A DNA stretch of 64,000 bases from Niabella soli DSM 19437. Lineage in GTDB: Bacteria > Bacteroidota > Bacteroidia > Chitinophagales > Chitinophagaceae. A model generated the notes under the pieces. The model was not told the origin of the DNA. It was given only the letters and a program-made list of their open reading frames with translations, and did no database searches. Of this stretch, positions 25,468-34,841 are shown piece after piece. The translations under genes and the position numbers were made by a program. The stretch covers positions 2,976,001 to 3,040,000 of the forward strand of contig NZ_CP007035.1 in the NCBI RefSeq assembly GCF_000243115.2, written 5' to 3'. Numbering within the stretch: position 1 is the first letter of the stretch; every line of letters begins with the position of its first letter.

Positions 25468-26301
25468 ATGGCAGTACCTGCAACTATTTTAAAAGAATTA
25501 GAAGTGCCTTATAAGGTCACAAAGGAAAACGTTGAAGCCTATAACAAGAACCGGTTTATAAAACTAAAGCACGTATTGTCTGCCGGGGCCATTGCGGTTT
25601 TCAATGAAATAATCGCCGCGCAGGTTGATAAAATGAATACCGTTACAACCGCGCTGGCGCAAAGAGATACCTATGGTAAGGCTTTTTTACAGTTGTTTAA
25701 TTTATGGCGGGAAAACGCCGATATAAGATCGCTGATATTCAGCAGGCGGCTTGGAAAAATTGCTGCTGATCTGATGCAGGTGGAAGGTGTACGGATGTAC
25801 CACGATCAGGCATTATTTAAAGAAGGCGGCGGCGGTATTACGCCCTGGCATGCCGATCAATATTACTGGCCGCTGGAAACAGACAAAACCATTACGGCCT
25901 GGATCCCCTTGCAGGAAACCCCGCTGGAAATGGGTCCTTTGGAATTCAGCGCCGGCAGTCATCAGATCATTGAAGGACGCGATTTATCGATCGGCGATGA
26001 AAGTGAAACCTTTATGGAGCAGCGTTTAAAAGTGACGGATTTTGAACATATCATTGAGCCTTTTGATGCGGGTGAAGTAAGCTTTCATTCCGGCTGGGTG
26101 TTTCACCGGGCCGGGGCCAACACTACCCCCGGTACCCGACGGGCGATGACCATTATTTATATGGACCGCGACATGAAATTAATAGCTCCGAAAAATAAAA
26201 ACCAGCAACTGGATTGGGACACCTGGTGCCCGGGAGCAGCTATTGGCGCGGTCATTAATACACCGATGAATCCGGTTTTATACGACCGGAATCAATTGTA
26301 G
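25468..26301 (+). CDS. phytanoyl-CoA dioxygenase (PhyH) family Fe(II)/2-oxoglutarate oxygenase
   Basis: Protein of 277 residues. Iron ligands are visible in the double-stranded beta-helix: His128 and Asp130 in TPWHADQYYW and distal His213 in WVFHRAGANT, with Arg224/Arg225 (GTRRAM) to hold 2-oxoglutarate. Family members hydroxylate small molecules using O2 and 2-oxoglutarate; many bacterial ones act on secondary metabolites or amino acids, and the substrate here is not deducible. The ATG at 25468 is preferred over a TTG at 25444. Monocistronic; an 11-bp perfect inverted repeat starts just after the stop codon. Confidence 0.92.
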   Translation: MAVPATILKELEVPYKVTKENVEAYNKNRFIKLKHVLSAGAIAVFNEIIAAQVDKMNTVTTALAQRDTYGKAFLQLFNLWRENADIRSLIFSRRLGKIAADLMQVEGVRMYHDQALFKEGGGGITPWHADQYYWPLETDKTITAWIPLQETPLEMGPLEFSAGSHQIIEGRDLSIGDESETFMEQRLKVTDFEHIIEPFDAGEVSFHSGWVFHRAGANTTPGTRRAMTIIYMDRDMKLIAPKNKNQQLDWDTWCPGAAIGAVINTPMNPVLYDRNQL

Positions 26302-26302
26302 T

Positions 26303-26340
26303 GTTAAGTGAAACGTGAAGAGGAACAGGTTTCACTTAAC
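26303..26340 (+). repeat. inverted repeat after the PhyH gene
   Basis: GTTAAGTGAAA and TTTCACTTAAC form a perfect 11-bp stem with a 16-base loop directly after the stop codon. There is no T-run, so it may be a 3'-end stabilising structure or a repeat remnant rather than an intrinsic terminator. Confidence 0.65.
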
Positions 26341-26358
26341 GTTCAATTCTATATCACT

Positions 26359-26394
26359 AAAAACAAAAAGGCGCCCGTAAAGACTTACAGCGCC
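26359..26394 (-). terminator. intrinsic terminator after the beta-barrel gene
   Basis: Minus strand: GGCGC, internal GTAAGTCTTTAC, GCGCC, then TTTTTGTTTTT. Confidence 0.75.
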
Positions 26395-26419
26395 GGATTG
26401 CTTATGTTATATTTTTATT

Positions 26420-27520
26420 TCAGAGCTTTATGGTAACGCCCATATTAAGAAAATAGTCGGCAAAAGCTGCATCACCGTTCACTTTTTTGCCTGTATCCTC
26501 CGATATCAATTTATCAGCATAGCTTTGGATGCGATTCCGCTGCAGCGCTACCGGGGCGGATAAATAGATGCTCGTCTTCCTGACGGTGTAAGCAATAACG
26601 GGCTCTGCAGATAATATATAGCCCGGTCTTCTGAATCCTTTGCTTCCACCGATAAGATCATTTGCGGGAAGCCCTTCAATACGAAGGCCGGCAGACGCAT
26701 TAAAACCGCCAGACATAAAAGAGGCCCCCACCCTGGCCAGGTATTGATCGGGCACGCTCATTGTGTTGGTGTAATACCGGAGAGCATTAGCACTAACGGC
26801 ACTGCCCCTGCTGGTGGAAACGCCATTTTGTTCCACCGGGCTAAGCAGGTAATAGGCCGTAGCGTACAGTCCTATTTTGTGATTGAAGTTATAGAACCCG
26901 TTCAGCTCGGTAATGATGCCCGTGCCACCGTCGCCCAACTGGATGGATTGATCTACCGGGCCCATCACTGCACTATCGGCGCCAGCCACCGTTTGCTTGT
27001 GAAAATAATCCTGCACGTTATAATTTCCTGTTGGCAGTTTAATCCCTAACCCGGCCTGTATATTTCCTTTGTGTGATTGATGCGGATTTAACAGCCATTT
27101 GTATCCCACAATGCGTATATCGCCCAATCCGAATGATTTTGTTGAACGGCGCGCATCAGGCGAAGTGCTGCTGTTGCCGTAATGTTCATACAGGGAGGAA
27201 CGGGTATTGCTGTTTACCGGGATCGTAACCGCCAGTGACCAGCTTGCGTTAAAATTACGGGTCAGGGTCATGTCCAGGGTATAGGAATGATTAATTACCT
27301 CGGTACCATTCTCTTCCCTTTGTTTTTGCTCCTCGGTGCCCACAAAATGTTTATACGAACGGAAATACCGGTTATTAAAATTCAGTTGCCACCCTTTTGC
27401 CTCTTCGGGTTGTAACAGGGTGCAGGTATTTCCATTACTTCTTACCGCCACACAACCTTGCGCAGCCGACTCCTGATAAACCACCAGGCTTATCAGGAAC
27501 ATTAGCAAAGAATATTTCAT
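26420..27520 (-). CDS. outer-membrane beta-barrel protein (transporter-like)
   Basis: Protein of 366 residues with a signal peptide (MKYSLLMFLISLVVYQESAAQ). Mature part begins with a two-Cys loop (GCVAVRSNGNTC) followed by amphipathic strands (WQLNFNNRYFRSYKHFVG, FGLGDIRIVGYKWLL, QAGLGIKLPTGNYN, LNGFYNFNHKIGLYATAYYLL), resembling the Phenol_MetA_deg/OmpL-like barrels of unknown cargo. Its ATG overlaps the stop of the haloperoxidase-like gene (TAATG), so the two are translationally coupled. Confidence 0.75.
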   Translation of the reverse strand: MKYSLLMFLISLVVYQESAAQGCVAVRSNGNTCTLLQPEEAKGWQLNFNNRYFRSYKHFVGTEEQKQREENGTEVINHSYTLDMTLTRNFNASWSLAVTIPVNSNTRSSLYEHYGNSSTSPDARRSTKSFGLGDIRIVGYKWLLNPHQSHKGNIQAGLGIKLPTGNYNVQDYFHKQTVAGADSAVMGPVDQSIQLGDGGTGIITELNGFYNFNHKIGLYATAYYLLSPVEQNGVSTSRGSAVSANALRYYTNTMSVPDQYLARVGASFMSGGFNASAGLRIEGLPANDLIGGSKGFRRPGYILSAEPVIAYTVRKTSIYLSAPVALQRNRIQSYADKLISEDTGKKVNGDAAFADYFLNMGVTIKL

Positions 27521-28866
27521 TAATTAGTTTTAGTTTTTATGAATTTCAGTCGCTGAACGATCAAATCGCCCACTTTTTTTCCGTACTCCGTACTAATAAT
27601 GCAGGAATGATGATAATGGATGCCGCCGTAAAAACGCGCCCAATTATTTTCAATAGCAGCCGCCCGGAAGGAAGGATAAGAACGATTGGCAATGCCAAAC
27701 TCCAGCTCGGAAGAATCGGTATAGGCAAAATTATCCCCAAACACTTTGGTTAATGCCTCTGCATTTGCAGCAGAAACCGTAGAATGGCCACAGGTATATT
27801 CGGGGAAGGGGGGCGTTTGCAGCAACGGCCGCCAATCGGGGTTGATGTACTTATTGATTACTGTTTCCGGCCGTACTGTATTGTATCTGAATTTCGCTTC
27901 CCAGCACTGGATAAAAGCGTCAAATTGAGCAATAGCCATAATGGTGTAAGCATACACGGTTTTGGCATAATCGGCCTTTGCTTTTTGAGCGGCAATGCCC
28001 GCAATGCTCATCCAATGACCGGCGGGGGAAAACTTTTTAGTACCAAACATCACATGGCCCGACACATTTAATTTAAAAGGATTATCATCCCAGAAATTGG
28101 CAATATGCTTTTGCTCGTCGGTCAGGCTGTCGCCCGCATTCTTAATTGCCATTACTTCCTTGTAGTAGGGACTGTTTTTATCCTTTACATTAAAAGTGTA
28201 TTGCGGCGGGGGTATAAATTGTGTGGCGCTATCCAACACCAACGGGCGAATCTCATCCCAATGCGGTTCCAATGCCGATGTGTAAGCAGGCGGGGTAGGT
28301 ATCCATCGTCCTTCTTCATTAGTAATAGTATACTTGGGCGCACTGCGGGTTTCGGCATAATTATCTTTTTTACTCCATGCCATGATAGCTGCCGTGATGG
28401 TATCTGCAAATAACCGGGTTGCCTGCATGTCCGCTTTGGTCATACCCATATCCACTATCTTTTTCTTCAGGCTGTCAACATATTCTTTCATACTTCCCGC
28501 CGGAAATGTAACCGCCTCCCCTACTTTACAAAATGCCAATAAGGAAGCAAAATTGAAGTCGATCTTTCCGTTGGTAGTATCCGGCTTCGGTAAAGTGTGC
28601 AGGCCTTTTACCTGACCGGCAAGGGAGTAATACTGATCCGGATAACCCGCCGCAATAACTTCATAGGCGGCAACACTTGCATACATATAATTCCTCGACG
28701 CAGTTATAGGTGCAAAATTATTGCCCATTACCACGGTATTCAATTCGTGAACGGCCTGGCTGAAAACAAGCGGATCGGCAGTATATTTTTTATACCCGTT
28801 GTTTGTTTGCGTGCATGAAATAAAAACTACTGTAGCCGCAATTGCAGCAATAAATAAATTTTTCAC
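27520..28866 (-). CDS. vanadium-dependent haloperoxidase/PAP2-superfamily lipoprotein
   Basis: Protein of 448 residues with lipobox (Cys18 in VVFISC). The C-terminal half has the vanadate/phosphate-binding triad of the acid phosphatase-haloperoxidase superfamily: KFRYNTVRP (K-x6-RP), YTCGHST (Gly-His, with Cys for the usual Ser) and ARFYGGIH (R-x5-H). N-terminal helices match the bacterial VCPO-like group (TASRNYMYASVAAYEVI). It could be a haloperoxidase or a phosphatase; sequence cannot decide. The GTG at 28866 was chosen because it gives a compact lipoprotein signal; a GTG at 28908 is the alternative and no ATG is available. Coupled to the downstream barrel gene. Confidence 0.85.
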   Translation of the reverse strand: MKNLFIAAIAATVVFISCTQTNNGYKKYTADPLVFSQAVHELNTVVMGNNFAPITASRNYMYASVAAYEVIAAGYPDQYYSLAGQVKGLHTLPKPDTTNGKIDFNFASLLAFCKVGEAVTFPAGSMKEYVDSLKKKIVDMGMTKADMQATRLFADTITAAIMAWSKKDNYAETRSAPKYTITNEEGRWIPTPPAYTSALEPHWDEIRPLVLDSATQFIPPPQYTFNVKDKNSPYYKEVMAIKNAGDSLTDEQKHIANFWDDNPFKLNVSGHVMFGTKKFSPAGHWMSIAGIAAQKAKADYAKTVYAYTIMAIAQFDAFIQCWEAKFRYNTVRPETVINKYINPDWRPLLQTPPFPEYTCGHSTVSAANAEALTKVFGDNFAYTDSSELEFGIANRSYPSFRAAAIENNWARFYGGIHYHHSCIISTEYGKKVGDLIVQRLKFIKTKTN

Positions 28867-29026
28867 TGATTTTTTTTCTGATTGATAAAATACCGGCAAA
28901 AACTTCACTGTTGTTCAGCAAACAATAGTCGCTCACCGGCCGGGATAAACATGAAACGCGCAGACAGCTTATGAAAACAGGCAATGATGTGCCCGCCATC
29001 TAAAAGTGCATCGTTTCAATAAAAAT

Positions 29027-29584
29027 TCAGGATTGAAGATCCGGAGGTTGTGCCGGAGCCTTCAGAAACGCCTCGGGCAGCGCTATTCTCAGTTTTGGAA
29101 AAACCGGGCTTAAACAACGAGTGGGTAACGCAGCAATATCAAAAGAAGAAACGGTATCATCATAGTCGCCCAGGCTTAGTTTTACAGTGGTGCTCTGTTT
29201 TTTATCCTGCCGGGAGCCGTCGAGGCCATTAATGTCTTTGAAGAACTCATTGGCTTTTGCGGTGATCCGGCGCTTCGAATCATTGGGAATACACTTCAAT
29301 ACCAGTGCTCCGTTCTCTATTTTGCGCTTTACATAACGGTAATACTGGCCGTGAAATTCAATTTCCCCATAATGCCGTTCATATTCCGGCTGATCCGTAA
29401 TATAGGGCATATTCAGGGGTACGCGAATTTCGATCAATGCAGCTTCATCGTAGTCGTTCCGGTCGATCTTTGCCTCCAGCCGCTGATCCGCATTGTGTGT
29501 CAACCATGTGGTCATAATCCGGTACCCTGCCCAGTTAAAAGCAAGTAACAGAAATAATATTATGGCGGTTATCGTTTTCAACAT
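29027..29584 (-). CDS. membrane-anchored protein of unknown function
   Basis: Not recognised. The 185 residues start with one hydrophobic segment (MLKTITAIILFLLLAFNWAG), a signal anchor, followed by a soluble periplasmic part with short beta-like segments (AALIEIRVPLNMPYITD, GEIEFHGQYYRYVKRKIENG) and a C-terminal Pro/Leu-rich stretch. It lies 160 bases upstream of the haloperoxidase-like gene in the same orientation, so may be in the same unit, and diverges from the SRPBCC-like gene. Confidence 0.7.
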   Translation of the reverse strand: MLKTITAIILFLLLAFNWAGYRIMTTWLTHNADQRLEAKIDRNDYDEAALIEIRVPLNMPYITDQPEYERHYGEIEFHGQYYRYVKRKIENGALVLKCIPNDSKRRITAKANEFFKDINGLDGSRQDKKQSTTVKLSLGDYDDTVSSFDIAALPTRCLSPVFPKLRIALPEAFLKAPAQPPDLQS

Positions 29585-29734
29585 TTGTGTACCTTCAACA
29601 CATCGTTAACAAATTAACAAAATAATTAGTATTTGGCCAATAATTTTTTTAGGCCGCTTTATCTGCGGCCTGGCATCATTATCCAGAGCAAATATTTGAT
29701 ATTTTTGTTTATTGTTTTTGAAACTATTTTATTT

Positions 29735-30661
29735 ATGAAGCGGGCGGTCTTTGTCACTATATCTTTCTTAATCCTTGTCGTTTTTATTTACTCTTTTGTT
29801 CCTGCCAGAGGCGGTTTTGAACAAACGACACCTATTGGCGCGCCGGTAAGTGCCCTGCGACGGTATATGGCCACCCCGGGCAATCTCAGGCAATGGTGGC
29901 CGGGTGTTTTTATAAATGATTCAACCATCAGCTATAAAAACTGCCGGTACCAGATCAAACAGATTTCCCTTTCCGGTTTGCTTTTCACTGTCTTTTCCGG
30001 GAAAGATTCGCTGCAGGGCAGCCTCCAATGCCAGGAGATGGACCAGGGCAAAACACCGCTTTTATGGAACTGCACCCTTCACTACTCCAATAACCCGGTG
30101 AGTAAAACGAATCAGTTACTCCGTATGAGCGTGTTTAAAAATAATATCCGGGAATTAACACAGGAGGTGAAAAGGTTTTTTGAAAACCCTGAAAATATTT
30201 ACGGATGCAAAATAGTGCGACAGAAGGTAACCGATTCCGTATTACTTGTTACACAACGCAGTTTTAACCATCAGCCTGCCACAGCGGAGCTCTACAGCAT
30301 TATTTCAGATCTGAAAAAATATGCAAAAAAGTATCCGGTTGCGGTGACGAATTACCCGATGCTCAACATTAATAACGCGGCGTCTTCGGTTTTTATAGCC
30401 ACTGTTGCCCTGCCCATCGAAAAAGAAATACCAACAGACCCTGCATTTATGATAAAGAAAATGGTTTTGGGGAATATTTTGATGGTTGAGGTAAAAGGAG
30501 GGCCGGGGGCAATAGCGCAACATCGGAAAGCATTGCTTCAGTTTGTAAATGATAATCACCTCGTATCTCCGGCCATGCCGTTTGCCTCTCTGGTTACCGA
30601 CCGGGCAGCCGCCCCCGACAGCACCCAATGGATCACCCGGTTATATTATCCTGTTTATTAG
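29735..30661 (+). CDS. membrane-anchored SRPBCC plus GyrI-like ligand-binding protein
   Basis: Protein of 308 residues with an N-terminal membrane anchor (VFVTISFLILVVFIYSFVP). Residues of about 25-170 resemble an SRPBCC (START-like) pocket domain (TPIGAPVSALRRYMATPGNL, QWWPGVF), and about 180-308 a GyrI/effector-binding-like domain (IEKEIPTDPAFMIKKMVLGN, VKGGPGAIAQHRKALLQFV, ending TRLYYPVY). This fusion is common in Bacteroidota and has no known role; ligand binding is inferred from the folds. The ATG at 29735 is preferred over a TTG at 29633 that adds a sequence unlike a signal. Confidence 0.7.
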   Translation: MKRAVFVTISFLILVVFIYSFVPARGGFEQTTPIGAPVSALRRYMATPGNLRQWWPGVFINDSTISYKNCRYQIKQISLSGLLFTVFSGKDSLQGSLQCQEMDQGKTPLLWNCTLHYSNNPVSKTNQLLRMSVFKNNIRELTQEVKRFFENPENIYGCKIVRQKVTDSVLLVTQRSFNHQPATAELYSIISDLKKYAKKYPVAVTNYPMLNINNAASSVFIATVALPIEKEIPTDPAFMIKKMVLGNILMVEVKGGPGAIAQHRKALLQFVNDNHLVSPAMPFASLVTDRAAAPDSTQWITRLYYPVY

Positions 30662-31485
30662 GGGCTCAGGTGTTTGTCAGCCGGTAAGGCGTGAAGACGG
30701 TAAGCTTTGATAATAAACGGGGATCAAAATTATTTTTAAGGGGTGTACCTATGGCACACCAAATGATCTGCGGCCGTAACCTGTCTACCAATCGGTTGTT
30801 CCAATGGAACAAGACAGACCAAAACGGTTCTGATAATGAACCGGTATCAAAATTATCATACCGGACTTACGGATTCTCCTTCATTGTGATCAAAGCAGGT
30901 GGGGTGCTCGTTAGCTAAGAGCAATAGCAGGCCTGGCTTGCTTTCGAAATGGATCGTGCCGATGGCACTCAATTCCCTATATTTGGCTCATTACTTCGGA
31001 ATAAATTCCGAAGTTACCTGAAGAACGCAAGCCTCTGGCTTTCTGTCACATTGAGCATATGATTAAACTTGTTGAGACCTCCAGTCAGTAAACGTTGAAG
31101 AGGCGTAGCCTCGGTTTAATGGATTAACAAGGAACTTTAGTTTCTTGTTAAGAGCGCGCAACTAAAAGTAGAGAGCCATCGGCCCGGCCTATAAGCTGAT
31201 CCTGCAGCGATACCCCATTAGTCAATCAGCATCACAAGTATTTTAATAAAATTGATACCGGTTTATTCTGATTCCCGGAAGCTTTGTATTGGGACCCCTT
31301 AAATTAAATAATGCCTTCGGCATAACCCATTTTTAGAACCATATATTATAATGATTAACCGTGCCGCATAGCAGCTACCCATTGAAAAGCAATAATGATA
31401 ATTTTGATGACGGTTCAGTATGAGCGCTTGAAAACAAGATCTTCCCGTCTTTCCGCATTCCCGGCTTATGGTCAGCTACAATGAT
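30662..31485. repeat. non-coding palindrome-rich region (cluster of short hairpins)
   Basis: This 824-base stretch has no credible gene. It is packed with short, mostly perfect palindromes with small loops: 30742-30760 (GGTGT/ACACC), 30796-30812 (TTGTTCCA/TGGAACAA), 30825-30843 (CGGTTC/GAACCG), 30841-30864 (CCGGTAT/ATACCGG), 30956-30968 (GTGCC/GGCAC), 30993-31014 (ACTTCGGAAT/ATTCCGAAGT), 31029-31041 (AAGCC/GGCTT), 31100-31112 (GAGGC/GCCTC), 31124-31151 (12-bp stem) and 31311-31323 (ATGCC/GGCAT). No T-runs follow, so they are not a terminator series. The first 90 bases recur near 49.4 kb. Confidence 0.8.
30724..30812 (+). repeat. dispersed 90-bp repeat, copy 1
   Basis: Matches, in opposite orientation, the copy near 49.4 kb with about a dozen differences. 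Shared blocks include TCAAAATTATTTTTAAGG, GCACACCAAATGATCTGC and CTACCAATCGGTTGTTC. Contains two hairpins whose paired arms have changed between copies. Confidence 0.85.
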
Positions 31486-34400
31486 TCATTTCAACTGCAA
31501 CACCTGCAACGCGGCATTATTCTTTGCCAGCAGCACTGCCTGCTTATTGTTGATTGTAATGGGCCGGATCTTTTTAACCACGCCATTTATAAGCAATGGG
31601 TTAAGCGATGCATAAGCAAACCGGCCGCCGCCCTTATTAACCAGCAAGGTACCGTAATCCGCATCCTGCCGGCCGATCTGCACATTATTAAAATAATTAT
31701 TGCCGCCTAAAAGAATGTCCGGGAGGCCATCCTTATTTACATCAATATCCATTGCAGTATTACAGATACTCAATTGCGCCTGAAAAGGCAGGTTCATGGG
31801 CCGGTACGTTCCGGCATTATTGAGCAATAAGCTCGTAGAAAAATCATTCGCCTGGTATTTCTTGGCTTCATTCATGGCATCCGCGCCTAACAGATCCGTA
31901 ATGGACGCATTAGCAAAATCCTGTGCGTATAAAAATTTTTTCTTAAGAGCGGGCATCTGCTTGTCCAGGTCTATTTTAAATGAAAAGGGAATTTCTTTAC
32001 CCCCCACATCATAGGTCATAATACCCATTGGCCCGGGGCTATTATTAAAAGAATTAAAATAGAGCCCAACCCCTTCGTTTTCTTTTGATTGCAGCGGTGT
32101 GTTCTGCCCAATGTTACCTACAAAAAGGTCGGGCTTTTGGTCTCCATTGAAATCAGCAACCAGCAAACAACTCCACCAGCCTTTATTATTGATTATGGGT
32201 TTGCGGGTGCAGGTATTTCCGCTAAACGCAAAGGCATCCACTCCGCCCCATTCGGAACAAAGGACCAGTTCTTTTTTCCCGTCATTATCCAGATCGGTCC
32301 ATTTTGCATCGCTTATAAACCCGGCATATTGCAATGCTTTCGGGTAAGCAGCAGTGGCATCCGTAAATGCCCCATGCCCGTTATTCAAAAGCAAATAAGA
32401 AGCCGGTAACATTCCGAAATTGCCGGGCACATTACTGCTGCCAATAAACAGGTCGGTATAGCCATCGCTGTTAAAGTCGCCTGCACATACCACACTTTGC
32501 GTGGTGTTAATACCGGGAAAGGCGTTCCCTTGTTTTATAAATGTTCCTTTACCGTCATTCAAATAGAGCAGGGGTTGCAGCCGCGGATCCTTACCAAAAT
32601 ATTCATCGCCGCCGGTAGCAATAACAAGATCTAAATAATGATCGTTATTCACATCAACAAAAACAGCGTCATTATCTTCAATCAAACTATCTGCGGCCAA
32701 AGCCGGCTGCAGTGTTTTCGTAAAGTTCCCATTCGCCTGTTGTATAAAAACAGCATTATGCCCGCCTTTTGCTGCGCCAATAAAAACATCATCCAGCCCA
32801 TCGTTGTTGATATCGCCCACACAGAGGGCAGGTCCTTTAGCCGATTGCATCCGGGGCATCAGCGGGTCCAGGTTAAATTCGTCATAGTCGTTTTCTATAT
32901 GTTTGTAGAGTAACCCCGTTCGCGCCGTAATATCATCGAAATAAGAAGGGTGTTTTTTAAATTCCTGGATTACCCCATAGTCAAATTTAGGTAGCCCCGG
33001 GGAGTAAGAAACCACGAGCTTCTTTTTATTTAAAAGATCGATCCGCTGATAGCTGTTATCCGGCCACACGACCACGGCAGAATCAATGGCTGTATTATTC
33101 AAACCTACAAGAACGGGCACCTGCATGCTGGACTGAAAACCATGTACCGGGTAATTTTCATAACTCCTGATGCTATCCTTTACAAACAGGATAAGCTTCG
33201 CTCCCAGTGCATTTATATTTTGAGCAGGACCATATAAAGACACCGTTGCATACCGGTTCTGCGCGGTATCGTTAATCTGATTTTCATAGAGCACGGCGGG
33301 ACCGTTAATATTATTTACGACAATGTCCAGGTCGCCATCGTTATCTAAATCTGCATAGATAGCGCCGTTTGAAAAACCAGGCGGGTTATCATCAATACTA
33401 TCTGTAACATCTTTAAAAGATACCGCACCGGTATTCAGATAAAATTTATTGGGAATTTTTATCTCGGGAAACCGGGACACGAGCTCCGTATCTTTTTCAA
33501 TGCCGGCTCCGGATTGCAATTTTCCCTGTATGGCAGTATTCGAAATATAGTCGATATAATCAATATCATTCATACGCTTGGGGATGCCATTCGAAATGAA
33601 CAGGTCCTTTAACCCATCGTTATTAAAATCGGCAAACAGCGGCGCCCAGCTCCAATCGGTTGCGTAGATCCCCGCATAAAACCCGACCTCGCTGAAATGC
33701 CCGTTGCCGCGATTGAACTGCAGGTTATTCCGTGCATACTGCGGGCTGTAGCCCAGGCTTAGTTTATAATTAAAAACATTATAATTCTCTTCTGTAACCG
33801 ATCGCTTCAAGGTCACGGGATTATAGGGCATCATATCCAGCGAAATAATTTCAGGCAGCGCATCATTGCTGATGTCTGCCACGTCCACTCCCATTGTGTA
33901 CTTACTGGTATGTTGCAACTGGCTGTCCGTTGCATCCTTAAAGGTGCCGTCCTTTTGATTGATATACAGGTAGTCATTTTCATGAAAATCATTTCCCACG
34001 TAAATATCCGGATACCCATCCATATTGATATCTGATACACAAACACCCAATCCATAACTAATGGGGTTGCTATAGATCTTTGTTTGAGGGGTGGCATCGG
34101 TAAAGGTCCCGTTCCCGTTGTTGCGGTAAATGCGGTCACCCGCCTGCAGGTCCGGCTTATTCATAAAAGCGCTGCGGGCAGCATAATGTCCTTCATTGCT
34201 GATGGCGTGATTTAATAAAAACAGATCCAGGTCGCCGTCGCCATCATAATCGAAAAAGACCGCCTGAGTGCAATAACCGGAAAAATCGATACCATATTGC
34301 TGCGCCTCATCTTCATAAAAAGGAACACCCTTCTTAATCCCTTTGCAAACCAGCAACTGATTTTTAATACTGTTGGGGGCGCCCTTATTTACCTTACAGA

Positions 34401-34830
34401 TGTAGAGGTCCATCAGTCCATCGTTATTAATATCTATCACGGATACCCCCGTGCTCCAGCCAGAGTCTGACCTTATATTCGCCTCTTGGGTAACGTCTTC
34501 AAATTGCAGGTGCCCTTTATTCAGGTACAGGGCGTTGCCTCCCTGGTTGGCGGTAAAAAAGAGATCGATCAACCCATCATTATTAAAATCGGCCGCGCCA
34601 ATGCCCCCGCCGTTATAATAGTACATATAATCAAACAGGTTAAACTGCGCGGTTGGGTGCAGATTATTGGAGAACTGAATGCCGCTTTTATCTGCGGAAA
34701 CGACTTTAAAGAGAGAGTGCTTTTTTTGATTGGAGCATCCTAAGAACACCGTAACCAATAACAATAAGGCGCCCGTCAGTGCATTTTTAAAAAACCGTTT
34801 TTTATCTTTTATAAAAATAGATCCTGTCAT
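31486..34830 (-). CDS. FG-GAP/VCBS-repeat lipoprotein with ASPIC/UnbV domain (second of a pair)
   Basis: Exported lipoprotein of 1114 residues (Cys32 in FLGCS). Seen: many calcium-binding FG-GAP/VCBS repeats with DxNxDGxxD loops (AADFNNDGLIDLFF, DINNDGLMDLYICK, ADLDNDGDLDIVV) forming probably two seven-blade propellers, separated by an ASPIC/UnbV segment at roughly the middle (NALGAKLILFVKD, then VVVWPDNSYQRIDL). Proteins of this type occur in Bacteroidota Sus operons and are thought to sit at the surface; ligand unknown. The ATG at 34830 is used because the longer ORF (to 34968) runs into a MITE-like element and gives no signal peptide. Paralog of the upstream gene. Confidence 0.9.
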   Translation of the reverse strand: MTGSIFIKDKKRFFKNALTGALLLLVTVFLGCSNQKKHSLFKVVSADKSGIQFSNNLHPTAQFNLFDYMYYYNGGGIGAADFNNDGLIDLFFTANQGGNALYLNKGHLQFEDVTQEANIRSDSGWSTGVSVIDINNDGLMDLYICKVNKGAPNSIKNQLLVCKGIKKGVPFYEDEAQQYGIDFSGYCTQAVFFDYDGDGDLDLFLLNHAISNEGHYAARSAFMNKPDLQAGDRIYRNNGNGTFTDATPQTKIYSNPISYGLGVCVSDINMDGYPDIYVGNDFHENDYLYINQKDGTFKDATDSQLQHTSKYTMGVDVADISNDALPEIISLDMMPYNPVTLKRSVTEENYNVFNYKLSLGYSPQYARNNLQFNRGNGHFSEVGFYAGIYATDWSWAPLFADFNNDGLKDLFISNGIPKRMNDIDYIDYISNTAIQGKLQSGAGIEKDTELVSRFPEIKIPNKFYLNTGAVSFKDVTDSIDDNPPGFSNGAIYADLDNDGDLDIVVNNINGPAVLYENQINDTAQNRYATVSLYGPAQNINALGAKLILFVKDSIRSYENYPVHGFQSSMQVPVLVGLNNTAIDSAVVVWPDNSYQRIDLLNKKKLVVSYSPGLPKFDYGVIQEFKKHPSYFDDITARTGLLYKHIENDYDEFNLDPLMPRMQSAKGPALCVGDINNDGLDDVFIGAAKGGHNAVFIQQANGNFTKTLQPALAADSLIEDNDAVFVDVNNDHYLDLVIATGGDEYFGKDPRLQPLLYLNDGKGTFIKQGNAFPGINTTQSVVCAGDFNSDGYTDLFIGSSNVPGNFGMLPASYLLLNNGHGAFTDATAAYPKALQYAGFISDAKWTDLDNDGKKELVLCSEWGGVDAFAFSGNTCTRKPIINNKGWWSCLLVADFNGDQKPDLFVGNIGQNTPLQSKENEGVGLYFNSFNNSPGPMGIMTYDVGGKEIPFSFKIDLDKQMPALKKKFLYAQDFANASITDLLGADAMNEAKKYQANDFSTSLLLNNAGTYRPMNLPFQAQLSICNTAMDIDVNKDGLPDILLGGNNYFNNVQIGRQDADYGTLLVNKGGGRFAYASLNPLLINGVVKKIRPITINNKQAVLLAKNNAALQVLQLK

Positions 34831-34841
34831 TGAGAATGTCT

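Noticed and set aside
30691-30918. 75-codon open frame in the palindrome region
   Set aside because: It reads through the dispersed repeat and hairpins; no family resemblance and no plausible upstream signals.
31266-31323. Possible terminator for the region after the SRPBCC gene
   Set aside because: Hairpins there are not followed by T-runs and lie 600 bases from the gene.
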